From Phorcus lineatus (lineage: Eukaryota > Mollusca > Gastropoda > Trochida > Trochidae): a stretch of 64,000 nucleotides of DNA. The notes beneath the pieces are model-generated. The model was not told the DNA's origin. It did not search any database and saw only the letters and a list, made by a program, of their open reading frames with translations. Below, piece after piece: positions 1 to 13,026 of the stretch. Positions within the stretch are counted from its first letter, which is position 1; each line of letters opens with the position of its first letter. The stretch is from assembly GCA_921293015.1 (NCBI GenBank), contig OV121094.1:36702054-36766053 (forward strand), written 5' to 3'. A program made the position numbers and the translations under genes.

Positions 1-1567
1 TAGAATCAGTAGTCATATTTGTATATACACCTAATCAAACAAATATGTGTGACATATATATGTGAATGTTATCAACATTGCTATTTGTCTAGATAATCTT
101 TTTTAATGATGTTTCATAAAATTCACATTACATACACTTGTTATTATTATTATTGTTAATATTGAAGTTGTTATTGTAAGTGTTTTTAATGTTCCTTTTA
201 TTCGTTATATTTTTATTCAACTTCGGTTGTTGACAATAATTACTTATTTACACTGCTTTGCAACTTGCTGAAGGATAGATTTTACATGGACAAAAGGTGA
301 TAGCCCTCAGGCTATGAAACAGTCTCTGAAACTCTTGATTTATCAGTATGATTCTCATCTGGAAATCCTGCTTGGCAAAACTTTCAGACATCATCATCAT
401 CATCACCATCTTCATATATAATGAAAATTGATTGTGTTTTGTTGTATCCAGACATTCATTTCGCAGCGTTTCCCACGATGGAGGAGACCTAATAGAGACA
501 GTGATTGTGTGTGATGTGAAATAAGGATTGACGATGTTGGAGAAAACACCACAAAGTGTTCACGGGACATCATAAAAGAGACAAAAGTGCCGTTAAAATT
601 AACTGATAGTCAATTGTTGCACTATAATTTGGTATGTGTAAACCGAGTTATTTGGTTGCAGAACACACTTGATACTGTTTAAATGGGATTTATTTTACCC
701 CACAAGTGAAACCAGATTTGACAACATCAAAAGCAAAAACATGCAACAGGCTGACTTCATCATTGATGTTACATCGAACAGACTGGTAGTTTGTAACTGC
801 CCAACTGTTGTGTATTTGACTCTCAAATTTTCGAAGCGTCCTCATGATAAAGTAAATAAGAAGTTCAAGAAGAAAAGCAAGTGGCATATGCAGTTTCTTT
901 ACTTAAGTTTTATCCAGTGACATTAAATCAATGTTAACAAAATTCATCATGCTAATGCTGTTTGATCATTTTAATAAATACACATGACATGATGGTAAAC
1001 ACATCGAAGTTTGCTCCGTGCAGTTTTGTTCTGTTAACAATTTCTATTTCAAATCATTGAAAATGTGTTTATTTGATAAGTGCTAATGATAATTTCAAAC
1101 AACTTATATCGCATTTTACTATGAAAGACTTGAAAGTTACTGGTAAAGAAACATATTCACAGGTTATGATTTTATCAATATGTCATTAATTTATATTCAT
1201 TTTAGTGCGTATCCTTTGATTAGGTGTATATATAAAATGAAATATTATATTACTAAAACATTATTATTCGTATTCTGTTGTTTTCAGTTTTTAGGTAATC
1301 ATAAGTTTTTAAGACTTTCGTAAATAATTATTTATTTCAATTTTAAAGATATGTTTGCGTCGTGAAACAGTTTGATCAGTTTTGAACAGGTAATGATGCT
1401 ATGAAGTGTAAATTCTAATCATGCAGAAAAGTGATTCTTATTTAATCAAAAGTTATTTAATAGAATTGAACAGTTTTATCATCATCATATAACAGGATTA
1501 CACAATGACAATTATCATGTTGCTTTACGTAAAAGGTTTTAAATACAATGTGATATATCATTTTCCA
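1..1567. other. Gene-free AT-rich DNA
   Basis: A TTA microsatellite (141-160) and a CAT-rich stretch (388-410). A short frame at 669-920 follows a GTTGCAG acceptor-like site but shows no recognisable domain. Confidence 0.6.
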
Positions 1568-2901
1568 AGTTGAAGGTTACAACTAAATTATTTCAACGTG
1601 GAGTAATAATCATGCAATCAGCACAAAATCCAAATCATTATGAATTACAATATCGTAATTCAAATACCTCAAATTTCTCTGTCTATACAAGTGTTAGATA
1701 TCCATGCACTTGTTTGAAAGGAGATCGAAACACAAATGGATGCAGTTTTGTTTGTAAATCCCGTTTCGCAAATATCACAAGTTTTGGAAATATAGGAAGT
1801 CCTACAAGGAAGTGTGATTCTCTAACAATCAGCTTGAAACATAAATGGATGCATTTCTGTTTCAAGTTTGCGTTAGTATTTTATTAACCTAAAACACAAA
1901 AGTCAGGACTTTTCTTTCTTTCTAGTCTTACAATGAACTTGAAATACGAGTGGATGCATTTTTGTTTCAAGTTTAGCTCTGTAAACCAAATACCTTCAAA
2001 TCATTCTTCAATATTCTCCACATTTTGAAGTGTCAATGATATATTTTGCAAAAGAACATTACATCTATATCGATTTGCCACAAACATTTTCTACAAAGCG
2101 TTAAAAAATTATTTTTACTTTTATGTGTATATCACCTATTGTTATTGTGATATTATGCTTGTAATGATTAAATGTCGTGAGAGCTTAGCTTGACGACTCC
2201 CTTACTTACCTGTTGAAGGTTATAACTTAATTCTTTCAACATTGATGGCTAATCATGCAATAAGCCCAAAACCCAAATCATTATGAATTACAATTTTGTA
2301 ATTCAAATACCTTGGAAAAAATTGAACACTGCTACATATGTAACCTATCTCATAAGTGCAGAAAAATTATCTGTCTACAGTGTAAGATATCGATGCACTT
2401 GTTTGATAGGAAATTGTATCACAAATGGATGCAGTTTTGTTTGTATTTCCAATTTCACAAGTTTGGGAAATAAAGGAAGTCCTACAAGGAAGTGTGATTC
2501 TCTAACAATCAGCTTGAAAGACGAATGGATGCATTTCTGTTTCAAGTTTGCGTTAGTATTTTATTTACCTAAAACACAAAAGTCAGGACTTTTCTTTAAA
2601 GTAAAATGGTATAGTCTTACAATGAACTTGAAATACGAGTGGATGCATTTTTGTTTCAAGTTTAGCTTTGTAAACCAAATACCTTCAAATCATTACTCAA
2701 TATTCTCCACATTTTGAAGTGTCAATGATATATTTTGCTATCGAACATTACATCTATATCGATTTGCAACAAACGTTTTCTACAAAGCGTTTAAAAATAA
2801 TTCTTACTTTTATGTGTATATCACCTATTGTTATTGTGGTATTATGCTTGTAATGATTAAATGTCATAAGAGCTTAGCTTGACGACTCCCTTACTTACCT
2901 G
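1568..2901. repeat. Two-copy higher-order tandem repeat (~685 bp)
   Basis: Two units, about 1568-2210 and 2211-2901, share long runs such as GGAAGTCCTACAAGGAAGTG (1796 and 2477) and GACGACTCCCTTACTTACCT (2194 and 2881). Within each unit a ~107-bp sub-repeat occurs three times (around 1738, 1847, 1953 and 2426, 2527, 2639), each with a TGGATGCA core. Translated by chance it gives WMHFCFKF-like repeats; stop pattern and the lack of a shared start argue against a gene. Confidence 0.8.
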
Positions 2902-3645
2902 TAAGACACCTTTACTTGTAAACTTTTCTGTAAGTAACTGGAGGCTCAGTTTTGCTGTATATATATGTTTTTATGATGTTTTTGTGTTTAGTTGTTATGC
3001 ATGCGTTAAGAGAATAACCCCTTCCATTGGCTTTAAAGGCCTTTTGATAATTAGAACAGTACATTAAATTTCTAAAGCATATCCAATTTGTCATTTTCTC
3101 ATTTACATTTCTATATGTCACTATTCATCTAATTCATTCATGACCATACAAATAATATCAACTTTACTCAACTGCTTTCCAGGTGTCATTTACATTTGGA
3201 ATAAAAAACATCATTCTTCATACTTATTACTTTGTGTTGTATATGCAAGTTTTATATTGATCACAACATCATACAACGTATTCAATACATTTGCTAGATG
3301 TTGAAAACATGACAATGATACCATTTTTGGAAAATTTTCATCACAGAGCTTGTCGTCATTTGATAGTAAATGGCAGGTTTATCAGAATTCCAAAATGGAA
3401 TAGTTGCGCAGTAACAGTACAAACAGAGGCGTAAATCATGTAAAATTCATAAGTAGCGTGTTTTTTTTACATTAACAACTTCTTTGCAATAATTACAGTT
3501 AAGTTAGGTGATTACTTGAGATGAAACATGCTGTTGTATCTTAATGCGTCGGAAACTTCCAGGGAGGATTGCTAACATCACTATGAACGTAATCAATTAA
3601 CTTTTAAATGCGCTGAATCCGTTTGTCGTCGCTTGCGACTATATT
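2902..3645. other. Gene-free stretch
   Basis: AT-rich, no repeats or coding recognised. Confidence 0.6.
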
Positions 3646-3667
3646 TATTATTATTATTATTATTATC
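3646..3667 (+). repeat. (TTA)n microsatellite
   Basis: About seven ATT/TTA units, just upstream of a SINE-A. A similar shorter run is at 141-160. Confidence 0.85.
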
Positions 3668-3743
3668 AAGGGTTATGAAGACGTTGACAACCAGGAATCC
3701 TTGTTAAAGATCAATGCTACAAAATACACATACATTATCTTTT

Positions 3744-4041
3744 AGGTTAGCGGGTTCGGCTTCAGATCAAGAGGTCCGTGGTTCGAATTCCGCCAGGCGC
3801 TCGGCAACTTTGTCTGCAGTAGAGAACTGTTCTACACGCAGTCAGGTTTGGGTGCAACGCTACACTGAGTTTCAGCGCAGTACCACCCATGGTTCTTTAA
3901 TTCCAGTCGATGCTCGCAGGTTTCACCACAACGCATAGCCTCCATGCTGTTGCGGGCTTTCTCTTTGCAATAATACTAACAGCCGCGATATAAGTGAAAT
4001 AATCTTGAAAGCGGCGTTAAATACCAACTCACCTTACCTCA
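3744..4041 (+). repeat. SINE-A (tRNA-derived), near full length
   Basis: Head GTTAGCGGGTTCGGCTTCAG, box-B-like GGTTCGAATTCC, the body GAACTGTTCTACACGCAGTC and GCAATAATACTAACAGCCGC, and tail TTGAAAGCGGCGTTAAATAC then CCAACTCACCTTACCTC. Confidence 0.8.
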
Positions 4042-4394
4042 TTATTCTTTAGCACCGCAGTGATAGGTAACACTTTATCATCTTTGACTTGAGCATGATC
4101 AATGATATCATTATATCATAATGCTTTTGCATGAAATAAAACGACAACACAATAAAATGACGCCTTTGAAACATCACAATGCTTTGAAGCTACCGGGATT
4201 TGGAATTGTTCATACATAAATTCATAATTTTTTTTATGAATATTGGTTTTGGTTGATAAACCGAATCTCCCAATCGAGTCGGCGAGCCTCTGATGTTTGT
4301 TTGAAGTTGTGTATATCGATATGGTATCAGAAAAGGTGATTTCTATATCCAAAACCGACACAAACTACATCTACAAATAGTCAGACGTTCATCA

Positions 4395-4660
4395 AGGAAA
4401 ATTGTAACTCTTCGATCAAGGCACGTTCCTTAATGTTATTCTCCACAACCATGTTGACTCTACTGCCAGAAGGACAACAAGCACTGGTACATACTCTGAG
4501 GAATTCAAATACCTTTACATAATTATTGATTAAAACCTGAAGTGCCGAGTAGGAAATTGGAAACGTGACTTCAGAACACGCGCTTCTTTTTTGAAAGGAA
4601 ATATTCTCAGCCCCAAGATGAACATCAAACAGAGGGCAATTATGCCCTTATGAAGGTCAC
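4395..4660 (+). pseudogene. Possible reverse transcriptase thumb fragment
   Basis: Plus frames read STGTYSEEFKYLYIIID, a stop, then KRDFRTRASFLKGNILSPKM and NIKQRAIM. This resembles the E-F-x-Y-L-G .. RTR-A .. K-x-x-I/L-R pattern after the active site of some non-LTR reverse transcriptases. Heavily decayed. Confidence 0.35.
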
Positions 4661-5561
4661 TGACACTTCTTGTAATATAAGTAGGATGATTCCCATAAAT
4701 ATTAAGTAAAGTTACAATTTCAGCCACATGGCGCTTCCTATAATACTATATCCTTAACGTGTTTTCAATAATATCCCAGTCATTCAAGACTGGATGAGAC
4801 ACCCAAAAGGGGGGAGAGGGGGAGGGGTAAAGCATTGAGAGAGTAAGATAGTCGGTTTAGAATGACTAAAATCTTTATACTTCACTGGAAAGACATTTGC
4901 AAATGTGAAAAAATTTAAGTTTATATTTTCGAATTGAATTCGTTTCAGAACAAACATAACTACAACTCTGAAACTATTTGGTGGAACGTAATGAAACGCA
5001 TACGTGTAACCTCTACGGTACGTGGAAGTGCTTCAGTGAATAATCCGTGCAGATTTTCCGTTCCCGGAAACTAGTTGTTATCTAATGTTATTAGATTATT
5101 TGATAAAACCTTTTTCCTGTATTGGAAGCTTCTGTTATACAATTACCTCTACGGAAAGCGGGAGTGAATGTGTAAGCTATGCTCACTAATGCTCTTGATA
5201 AAGGTGAAAATAAATGAACTTCTGGTTTCATAAATATTGACAAAATTTATATCGAGACCAAGATCCATGATTAAAAAGCTTGTAGGAACTTTCTAACAAA
5301 CGCATCAAGCATTTCTAATTGGGTCGTCGCAGATCAGCATCCTGAATATTCTGTGAAATACGTATTCTCCTGTTTTCTTCCGATCTAGAATAAAGTATAA
5401 ATTGTGCATGGAAACTTTCCATAGCATTGTATCGTTTAGATACCGTCAACAAGAATGCCATGTTTGACGTCTGAACAGCCACAGAGAGAGGGAATGTCAT
5501 CAGCAAAAATTAATCAGCAGAAGGACAGTTGCCAGAAGTCTCCGCCATTTTTAATCCACCC
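4661..5561. other. Gene-free stretch with a G-rich tract
   Basis: G-rich run at 4808-4828 (GGGGGGAGAGGGGGAGGGG). Nothing else recognised. Confidence 0.55.
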
Positions 5562-5872
5562 CTGGACTCAATACCTTAACGTGGTGTGGTGGTTTGCGTG
5601 CTCTAGAGACCCCGAGAGCTATGCCAGCTGGAGCTTTCATGCTCCTGGTAGGGACACCCAAGCTGGACAGGTCGACGGTTAGAAGCCAGACTAAATTTGA
5701 GTTGTTCTAAAACCTGTTGTCTATCTCTCACTATGCCTTTCTTTCCGTCTTTTCCCTCAACCTTTCGATCCCTTCCTCCCTTGTCTGTCCACTCTCATTT
5801 GGATGCTTGTCATCCCCGTGTTAAATAACTGAAATATTGTTGAAAGCAAGTTAAACCCCAACTCACTCATTT
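5562..5872 (+). repeat. SINE-B-like repeat, full length
   Basis: CTGGACTCAATACCTTAACG, GTGGTTTGCGTGCTCTAGAG, AAGCTGGACAGGTCGACGG, a pyrimidine-rich middle (CTATCTCTCACTATGCCTTT) and tail GAAAGCAAGTTAAACCCCAA then CTCACTC. I see no convincing A or B box, so the SINE label rests on size, copy number and the shared tail. Confidence 0.72.
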
Positions 5873-7621
5873 TGGTTTGCGAGCTTATCGACCATGGAGG
5901 GAATGGCCTTGACCCGATAACATCGGCTCAAGCGATTAAGGTGGGCTCGCACTATACTGAGATGGCAAAGGCGAAAATGTGACAGAGTGCTGTATACCGA
6001 TAAGAGTATGTTTCAGGTATCCTTCCGATGGTCACTTAGTTGTCTACATAACTGGCAGGGAATACGCAATTGAACTCAGACCTCTTGTAAACATCAACTT
6101 ATCGACCTTCTCTAGCGTTAAAAACTTAACAACTTTTTGGAATTTTGAATGTTTTAGTTTACATGGACACCTTAATGAACAATAGGGATAGGTGTTCATC
6201 GGAAACTTTATCTAAATAAGCGACATAATTCTTCGTCTAATGCCTGGATGTGTTGTTCAAATGAAGCATCAACACCAAAATCTAAGTATACTTATCTTTG
6301 GCAATCATTCAGCAGTTTCGATGACAAGTGTTTGACCAAGATGGCTTTTCGAACTTTAGACCTGAAGTCTATTTTGAAAGGAAATGTATTTGGAAAACAT
6401 TAAATAGCCATTCAAAGTAAAACTTTCAAATGATACCCAGGGAAGGTTAATAAGGTGTTCTTCTTACAGTGTATCTATTCATGCAACAACATTTTGTAGC
6501 AGTAAGGCAGGTGCTGAAAATAAGGTGAAAGGAGATTTCATTCTCTCAACTGTATGAGCGAGTTGGGTTTGGTAATGATTTTAAAAGTTTGAGCGGTAAC
6601 AATACAAGCCTGCGTACTTAATTATATCCCATTGACAGCTTTAAGGTGTAATCTGCTAGAGGCAACAAATCAACTAACAGGTGCGTCATTCCCTTTAAAG
6701 AATGATTTTGCCAATCTAGTTCAAAGTGATCATGTGCGAGAATGTTCATAATTGTTGCATCAATTTTTAAAAAAATATTCTCTCCTAGCCCTGTCAAGTT
6801 GTGACAGCACATATTTCTTCGTTTGAAAATGTGCAGATAAAATGACTTTGCCGGCAAATTAAAAGATCAAATGATTACACATGGGTAAAAAAGAATTTCC
6901 GGATGTCACTCACGATTTTGAGAAGCTAGTTTCCTCAACAATGAAAGAAACACAAGGAAGGAATTTTTTGACAGTCCTTGTTCCGAGATATTCCAAAATG
7001 TTGTAAAAAACGCCACAATCAGCAATTATTTCAAACAATCACATAGAATGCTGTCAATATGTTATTATCAAGAGACAGCTGTGTCGTAAATAAGCATCTA
7101 TAATTTGGAAAATGAGTCTTATAAAATTTCTCAAATTGAAACTTTAAACAGTGAAGGTTTTCCACATAATTTAAAAAAACAAATTAATATGTAATATTAT
7201 CTTTACAGCGGTGTTTCATTCGCCGCTTTCGACCTGATAAATTTGTATAGTGTCAACAAGCGATCGTGTAACAGGACTCAATCGCGAATAAAATCCCAAT
7301 TTAACAAGTTAAACTAATTTTTAAATCAAGTGCAACTACAAGAAATTAGCTATCAGACAATCTAGAAGGTCTTTTAATCACATTTGCTTTTTATTGGTTG
7401 TTAGTGTGTAGTAGGTCATTTAACTGGGGCCCAGAATGTGGACTTTTTTTTCATTGAATAGCGGAAAATATCGTTATTTTGTCATTTCAAAGATAAAAAT
7501 GCAAATGTAGGTAGGCGATGTGAACTTAACTAAGGACCAATGGTCTTTGGGGTATTATTTATATTAAACAATATGAAAAATCATTAACCATCTCAATTGC
7601 ACTTTAATTGATCTATATTTT
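5873..7621. other. Gene-free stretch
   Basis: A 79-codon minus frame (6857-6618) has no recognisable motif. Otherwise empty. Confidence 0.55.
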
Positions 7622-7946
7622 AGGTGAGGTGAGGTAGGTGAATTGGAGTTTAACGCCGCTTTCAATAGTATTTCACTTATATCACGGTTGCTTGAATTTT
7701 TGAAGGGAGAAAGCCCGCAACACCAATGTGAAACCTGCGAGCATCGGCTGGAACTAGCGAACCATGGGTGGTACTGTGCTGAATTTCAGTGTAGCATTGC
7801 ATCCAAACCTAACTGCGGGTAGAACAGTTCTCTACTGCAGACAAAGTTGCCAAGCCCCTGGCGGGATGCAACTTCTGGTCATCTGACCCGTATGATATTA
7901 ACATAGAAGCGGCTTTTAACCCCAAATAACCTCACCTCACCTCAAA
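7622..7946 (-). repeat. SINE-A with an extra inverted tail
   Basis: A minus copy runs 7622-7891 (AGGTGAGGTGAGG.. to CCCCTGGCGGGAT). A second tail in plus orientation follows (7906-7946, CCTCACCTCACCTC), so the unit is bounded by inverted tails. Confidence 0.72.
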
Positions 7947-8376
7947 TTCTCATCTTTTCCTCATACTTTCGATATCACCCTAATTTATCCACCATCTAAA
8001 CCCCATCAATCGCTCACAGACCTGTTGCCTTGAATTGAATGTTATCGGTTATTATTTTGTCATTAGTTGGAAGTTTTGATAAAAATCGACAACAAATATA
8101 GAGTGCAATAGGAAACGCTAGCCAAAATGATATAACGCGATTGGCTCAGGAAAACCTAAATAAGAGTAACAAGAAATGAGCTACTGTTTATTCTTTGATA
8201 AATGAAATGACAACTCTGCCTTTAAATGGAGATCAAAACGATAATGAAGAAATTTTTGCAAGGTATCCAAAGCAATTAAATCAAGAACAGAGCTAGTTTT
8301 GCCCAGTTGGTTTTAAGATCAAACCGCACATTTTGACATCTCCTTTGAAAAATAAATAAGATGAAACAGATCAAAG

Positions 8377-8515
8377 ATGCCAACTTCATTGAATCTGCAA
8401 CTGGTTTTCTTGCGCTTAATTATTTTTATGCTCCTCATGTTACAAAGATGTGATGTTGCTGGTGCGGGAATTACACTTATGTTAGACAACAACTCAAAAG
8501 CATCAGTACGTACAT
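8377..8515 (+). CDS. Candidate first exon with a signal peptide, unrecognised
   Basis: An ATG with A at -3 opens MPTSLNLQLVFLRLIIFMLL.., a hydrophobic stretch followed by RCDVAGAG, a plausible signal-peptidase site. The mature start would be GITLMLDNNSKAS. The frame reaches a perfect GTAAGT donor at 8516, leaving one base of a split codon. I found no convincing partner exon downstream. It could be a real secreted-protein exon or chance; AT-rich DNA gives hydrophobic frames easily. Confidence 0.3.
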
Positions 8516-11500
8516 GTAAGTGCGGCAGATACTGTTTTTGGACTACGCATGTAATTACAAACTATTTATTTATATTAATTTAATGTCTTTCATAGCAGTG
8601 GCACCAACGTTATTTACTATTTCAGTGTGACCATTAAGATCGTAAACTAAATATGGATGTCGCCTTTGGTCCTTAAGAAATCCAAAGCTGTGTTAGTCAA
8701 GTGTGTTTATTCATGTTTGTAGGGTATTGGCCTATGTACATGTGCAGTCCAATACATAATGTTGGTCTTTTAAATCATCATTTGTGAATACATTTTTATG
8801 CTTGTCATCCACGTGTTTAATAACTGAAATATTGTTTGTTCAAAACACGTTAATCCAAACTCACAATAGTTTGATGTAAGAAAAGCGAATACAAATTTCT
8901 TGTTTATAGTCCTGTCTTTTTCTTTTGAAGTTTGAATTATTGAATAAAATCGTTTTAAGGAAACGTAAAATCGGAGGGTTCGTAGAGAAACTGCTTATTT
9001 ACACAAACATATGATGCAAATTATCTTCCGTCTTCCAAAGAATTCCGATTGAAATGCTAAATCAACCTACGTTATTCATGGCCAAATGCTGATCTCATCG
9101 GTGCAACAAAGATGCTCGGAATGAACATTTGTTAAATATGCAAATTGGTTGAAAGAACAATAAACTTTCCAAAAGCTCCATACATGTGATAAGCTAAGGC
9201 TTTTTCCAAAACTAACTGAATATCTAGAGGGAACAAATGTATTTCCATTACTATGCCAATGCTTGAAATGTTGATCCCTCTGATATAGTAATATTAAGCA
9301 CACGTGTCTTTAAGATTGTATTCATGGACACACATATAATATCCTCTATATACCCTTTGTGATGTCACTATGAACTCATTTTTCAAAGGGGCCGAATGTC
9401 AAATACATATGCAAACTTAAGAACTACAGCTGTACGATTTTAAAAAGAAGTCTTAAACACAACTCTCCAAGTGTCATGGTGTATGGTGATTATTGCATTT
9501 TCTTCTTATATATTTACTCCTATTGTAGAAGGATTAACTTTTGGAAAAAGGAGTACACTTGCTGTTATATCGCTTACAAAGAAATCTGACAATATGATGC
9601 TTTATTTGATCGAAATTCATAAAAAAAACCAAGTAATAGTTGTAGAGAAAATCTTATTCTCAACTGGTTTTGTAAAATAATTGGCACAACTAGGATGTTG
9701 GAATATATCCAGATTTCATAAAATCCTTCATTCAAAGAATAAAACATATAAATTAGATGAAAAAAATTACACGAACACGTCTTCAACTCTGTCGCAAGGA
9801 CATACCGAATTCTATAATAAGTACAATCTGCCATCTTGTGGCCGTCGATAGCTGGTAATTAACCCTTTATTAATAACAATCCTGCTCAAGAGCATACAAG
9901 AGGAAACTAAGGTCGTAAACTCGTTAACTAGACACTTGTTAACACGAAAACTTCCCTGGCTTCCTGCAGATTAACCAAGCGGCAAATATTGCAAGATGCA
10001 AACACTTTTTTAATGGAAAGCTTGCATTTTGTCACCGTGAAAAAAAAACACTATTAATTTGCCATATTATGCGACCTGACAAGAGGTGTGTGCAGTTTAC
10101 AGTAGAACGATTTCATCTTTTCCCTTATCTCACAGTACTAACTGAAGCGTTGTTAATGATTATTTTTGAAACGGAAATGCATCAAATCATTTATTTACAT
10201 TTAGCCAAGAAAGCGTTCTACTTTTAAAAACAGAGGTTAGGGTAGGAGAATATGACTTTAGCTCCCTATGTTGGGAGAGCATTAAATACCCTAAACAGAA
10301 TAATACGTTGTTTGTAATGACATTATAGACGGAAACATGTGATCATGTGTGTCAATAAGTATTTCATGGTAACCGACACAGGGACTTTTTTGTGTCTTTA
10401 GTATAGCTGATGTGGTACGATCTAGAACCTATTATTCTATTATTAAAACGGAAATTTGGTGTAATGAAAGCAGCCCGGCGCCAATTTCTGCATATGCACC
10501 ACGGTACAAATGTATCCAAAACATGACTTACTCCTCTTTCATAATGAGAAGTTTAGTGAATATGTAGTAACTACTCTATACCTTGCAGTACCGGTATCGC
10601 AGAGAAAAGTTTAAACGAAGTTATTATTGAAGTATAAAACCATTCCATACCAATACCGATAGACATAGAATATTTCTCATGAATATAAAGCTATTTGTTT
10701 TTAGCTTTGAGTAAGATTATCAAGTAGAGAAGAATTTATTTATTTAAACTCTCAATGATCGCATAAAGTATAGGATCCTCGACGCCAGAACTAGAATGGA
10801 TGTGTCTTTGGCAGTGGACCGAAGATTCATCATTCCTGATACCTTTGCATTGATTGAGGATTATTTTCAGTTGAAATTAAATTCGAAACCAGTAAAACGT
10901 TTACACAAGTCTTGTCCGTTGCAGCAACATGCATGGTACAGATAATACATGGAATCTCTGAAACGATCTTACAAATGGCACGATTGAAAATTCTTAATCA
11001 CATACATCTAATGTACGTTTCGACCTGACTTGGTATAAAAAAGGCGGATTTTTGAAACACATTGTGACATTTCACAAAGAAAGAAAGTTGTCTCAGGCAG
11101 TTGCTTTTACTTTTAGTGACCATGGACAAAATGCATTATTGAATTATATCTTTCAATTTCGAAAATCGGAAAGGCTCAATTACCATTGCGTTAGATATTG
11201 GTATCACTGCAATAGTATCGATATGCAACGACAAGAGAGATGCATGTATTTATCAAGTGACTTCGGACTTTCCTTACAAAGACGTAGTCATTGCAACCAA
11301 GCAACAGACACAGTAACAGATCTTTTGTTGTTCAAACTTGAATATTTCATCTATTTAAATTGCACAAAGTAGGTTGTTGGAGTCAAAGATGTCATACTTA
11401 TAAAATGTTGCACTTAAAAAGTTAGTGCATGTTTCTATAAGTTAGACTATTCATATTTATCAGTGTCCACTATTGTGACAAGAAATCAGTCGTGGTTTAT

Positions 11501-11651
11501 GAACTAAACCTGGACAATGACGCGTCAATGACTAACACGAAATATCGAGAACTTGAAAGTAATTTCGGGTATAAAGACGTTTCAAAGTTATTTCAGATAT
11601 ATCACGGCCAAATTTATTGCAGGGGAAATTTCGCAACACTTTTGTTAAAAT
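8516..11651. other. Gene-free stretch
   Basis: Several 60-106-codon frames (9076-9303 minus, 9471-9680 plus, 11052-11372 plus), none with recognisable motifs. One SINE-B tail at 8795. Confidence 0.5.
8795..8872 (+). repeat. SINE-B tail fragment
   Basis: ATGCTTGTCATCCACGTGTT, CTGAAATATTGTTTGTTCAA, then AACACGTTAATCCAAACTCA. Confidence 0.55.
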
Positions 11652-11971
11652 GCAATGCGGTGATACCTGCAAGCATCGGTTGAAACTTCTCTGAGATTCA
11701 GTGTAGCATTGGATCCGAAACTTACGGCTTGTAGACCATAAGCTCATCTTTTTCCTCATCCTGTCAATCCCTTTCCCCCTGAACTATCCACTCTCTTTTG
11801 GATGCTTGTCATCCACGTGTTTAACAACTGAAATATTGTTCAAAGCACGTTAAACCCCAACTCACTCACTCACTCACTTTACTGCCGACAGTTGTCAAGC
11901 CTTGTAGGGATTTGAACTACTAACCTAAAGATCCGAAACCGAACGCGCTAACCACTGCACTATCCCGCTAC
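11652..11971 (-). repeat. SINE-A interrupted by a SINE-B
   Basis: Body portion 11652-11742 (AGCATCGGTTGAAACTTC, TTCAGTGTAGCATTGGATCC) and head portion 11881-11971 (ends in CGAACGCGCTAACCACTGCA) are separated by a plus-strand SINE-B tail at 11743-11880. Confidence 0.68.
11743..11880 (+). repeat. SINE-B-like repeat, 3' part, inside a SINE-A
   Basis: CATCTTTTTCCTCATCCTGT, TGGATGCTTGTCATCCACGT and GTTAAACCCCAACTCACTCA with four TCAC units. Confidence 0.7.
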
Positions 11972-12242
11972 CAATACACATATACATATGGTAGTGTTTA
12001 GTATCTCATTTAACAAAAACATATATAAATGGGATACCGAATGTTAAATTATTATCACTTAATATAAATTCGCCGTTTTTCGATACCTGAAAACAATGGA
12101 ATTTTATCATTTAGTAATTTTAGAGAGAAGGCTGAAAGTTTAGAAAAGCTCACTCAGGTCATAAGGTATTTTAGCTCTAATTGAAAGCTATTACAAACAG
12201 AAAACATACTCTTTGTCACTTGAACCAAAGGAAAGTAAACAG

Positions 12243-12383
12243 GTCAGCAAAAGAAGGGTAAGGAAAATTGTGTTGGTGAGTTTTCGACGTGTGCTTTTTA
12301 AAGAATTAATAATGAAATACGTAGATGAAAATCATCCAGATTTTGAGCAGAAAGGTTCAGAGAAAGCCTTGAGACGAGCTGAG
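12243..12383 (+). other. Possible orphan exon, unrecognised
   Basis: Open frame reading SKRRVRKIVLVSFRRV.. and KYVDENHPDFEQKGSEKALR, ending at an AG|GTGAGA donor-like site (12384). Basic then acidic, somewhat unlike the flanking AT-rich frames. No family, no acceptor I trust. Weak. Confidence 0.2.
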
Positions 12384-12714
12384 GTGAGATTTATTTATTG
12401 TTTGATTTCAGGAATCTGGTTCAAACAGGAATAATTTAGCTATAAATCAAACGAAATTGGATGAAATTAAACTTAGTTATGTCAATTATCAAAAAGTATC
12501 AACTCAGATCCATTTGCTATGTTTAACTGCATTTAGAATTAACACCATACTATTGAGAAGCAATAAGGACATAACGTTTGGCATATGTAAAGTACTTTCT
12601 AATTGGATTGATATATTGATAGTATTGTTTTCCGTATACACTGTACAAGGTTTCAAACTATTTAACGATATCTTCACTGATGAGCCAGAGAACATGTATT
12701 TGATGTGTATTTTA

Positions 12715-13026
12715 CATCCTGCTACATCAGCGTAATTAAATCCGCTGATCGAGCTCCTTCCATATACCCTGATCTCAAAAGCCTCGTCTCGCTAGCTATC
12801 TAACCAGCCAATGAGACAACTAGCATCCAGCGACAGCAGCACAACCCGGATGGAAAATTCCGTTAAGTTAAAAAAGTAGCTTCAAGCTCCTTGGATAACA
12901 ATAACAGATGAGCACAGCTACGCACTTCAAGGCGCGCCAGCCGTACAAGTGATTTGGCTCGAAAGAGATCAGAGTATATGAAAGGAGCTCGATCAGCGGA
13001 TTCTATTACGCTGATGAAGCAGGATG
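12715..13026. mobile_element. M-family MITE, complete, 312 bp
   Basis: Starts CATCCTGCTACATCAGCGTA and ends, inverted, ..TACGCTGATGAAGCAGGATG; terminal repeats extend about 60 bp through GATCGAGCTCCTTCCATATA. Flanks TGTATTTTA (12706-12714) and TGTAATTTA (13027-13035) agree at 8 of 9, a 9-bp target duplication. Long TIRs plus 9-bp duplications suggest a Mutator-like (MULE) origin; no transposase of that kind is in the window. Confidence 0.8.

Noticed and set aside
1570-2717. Genes encoding WMHFCFKF repeats
   Set aside because: The peptide repetition is explained by the 107-bp DNA sub-repeat; frames lack a shared start and are broken differently in each unit.
3714-3938. 74-codon ORF
   Set aside because: Lies in SINE-A copy at 3744.
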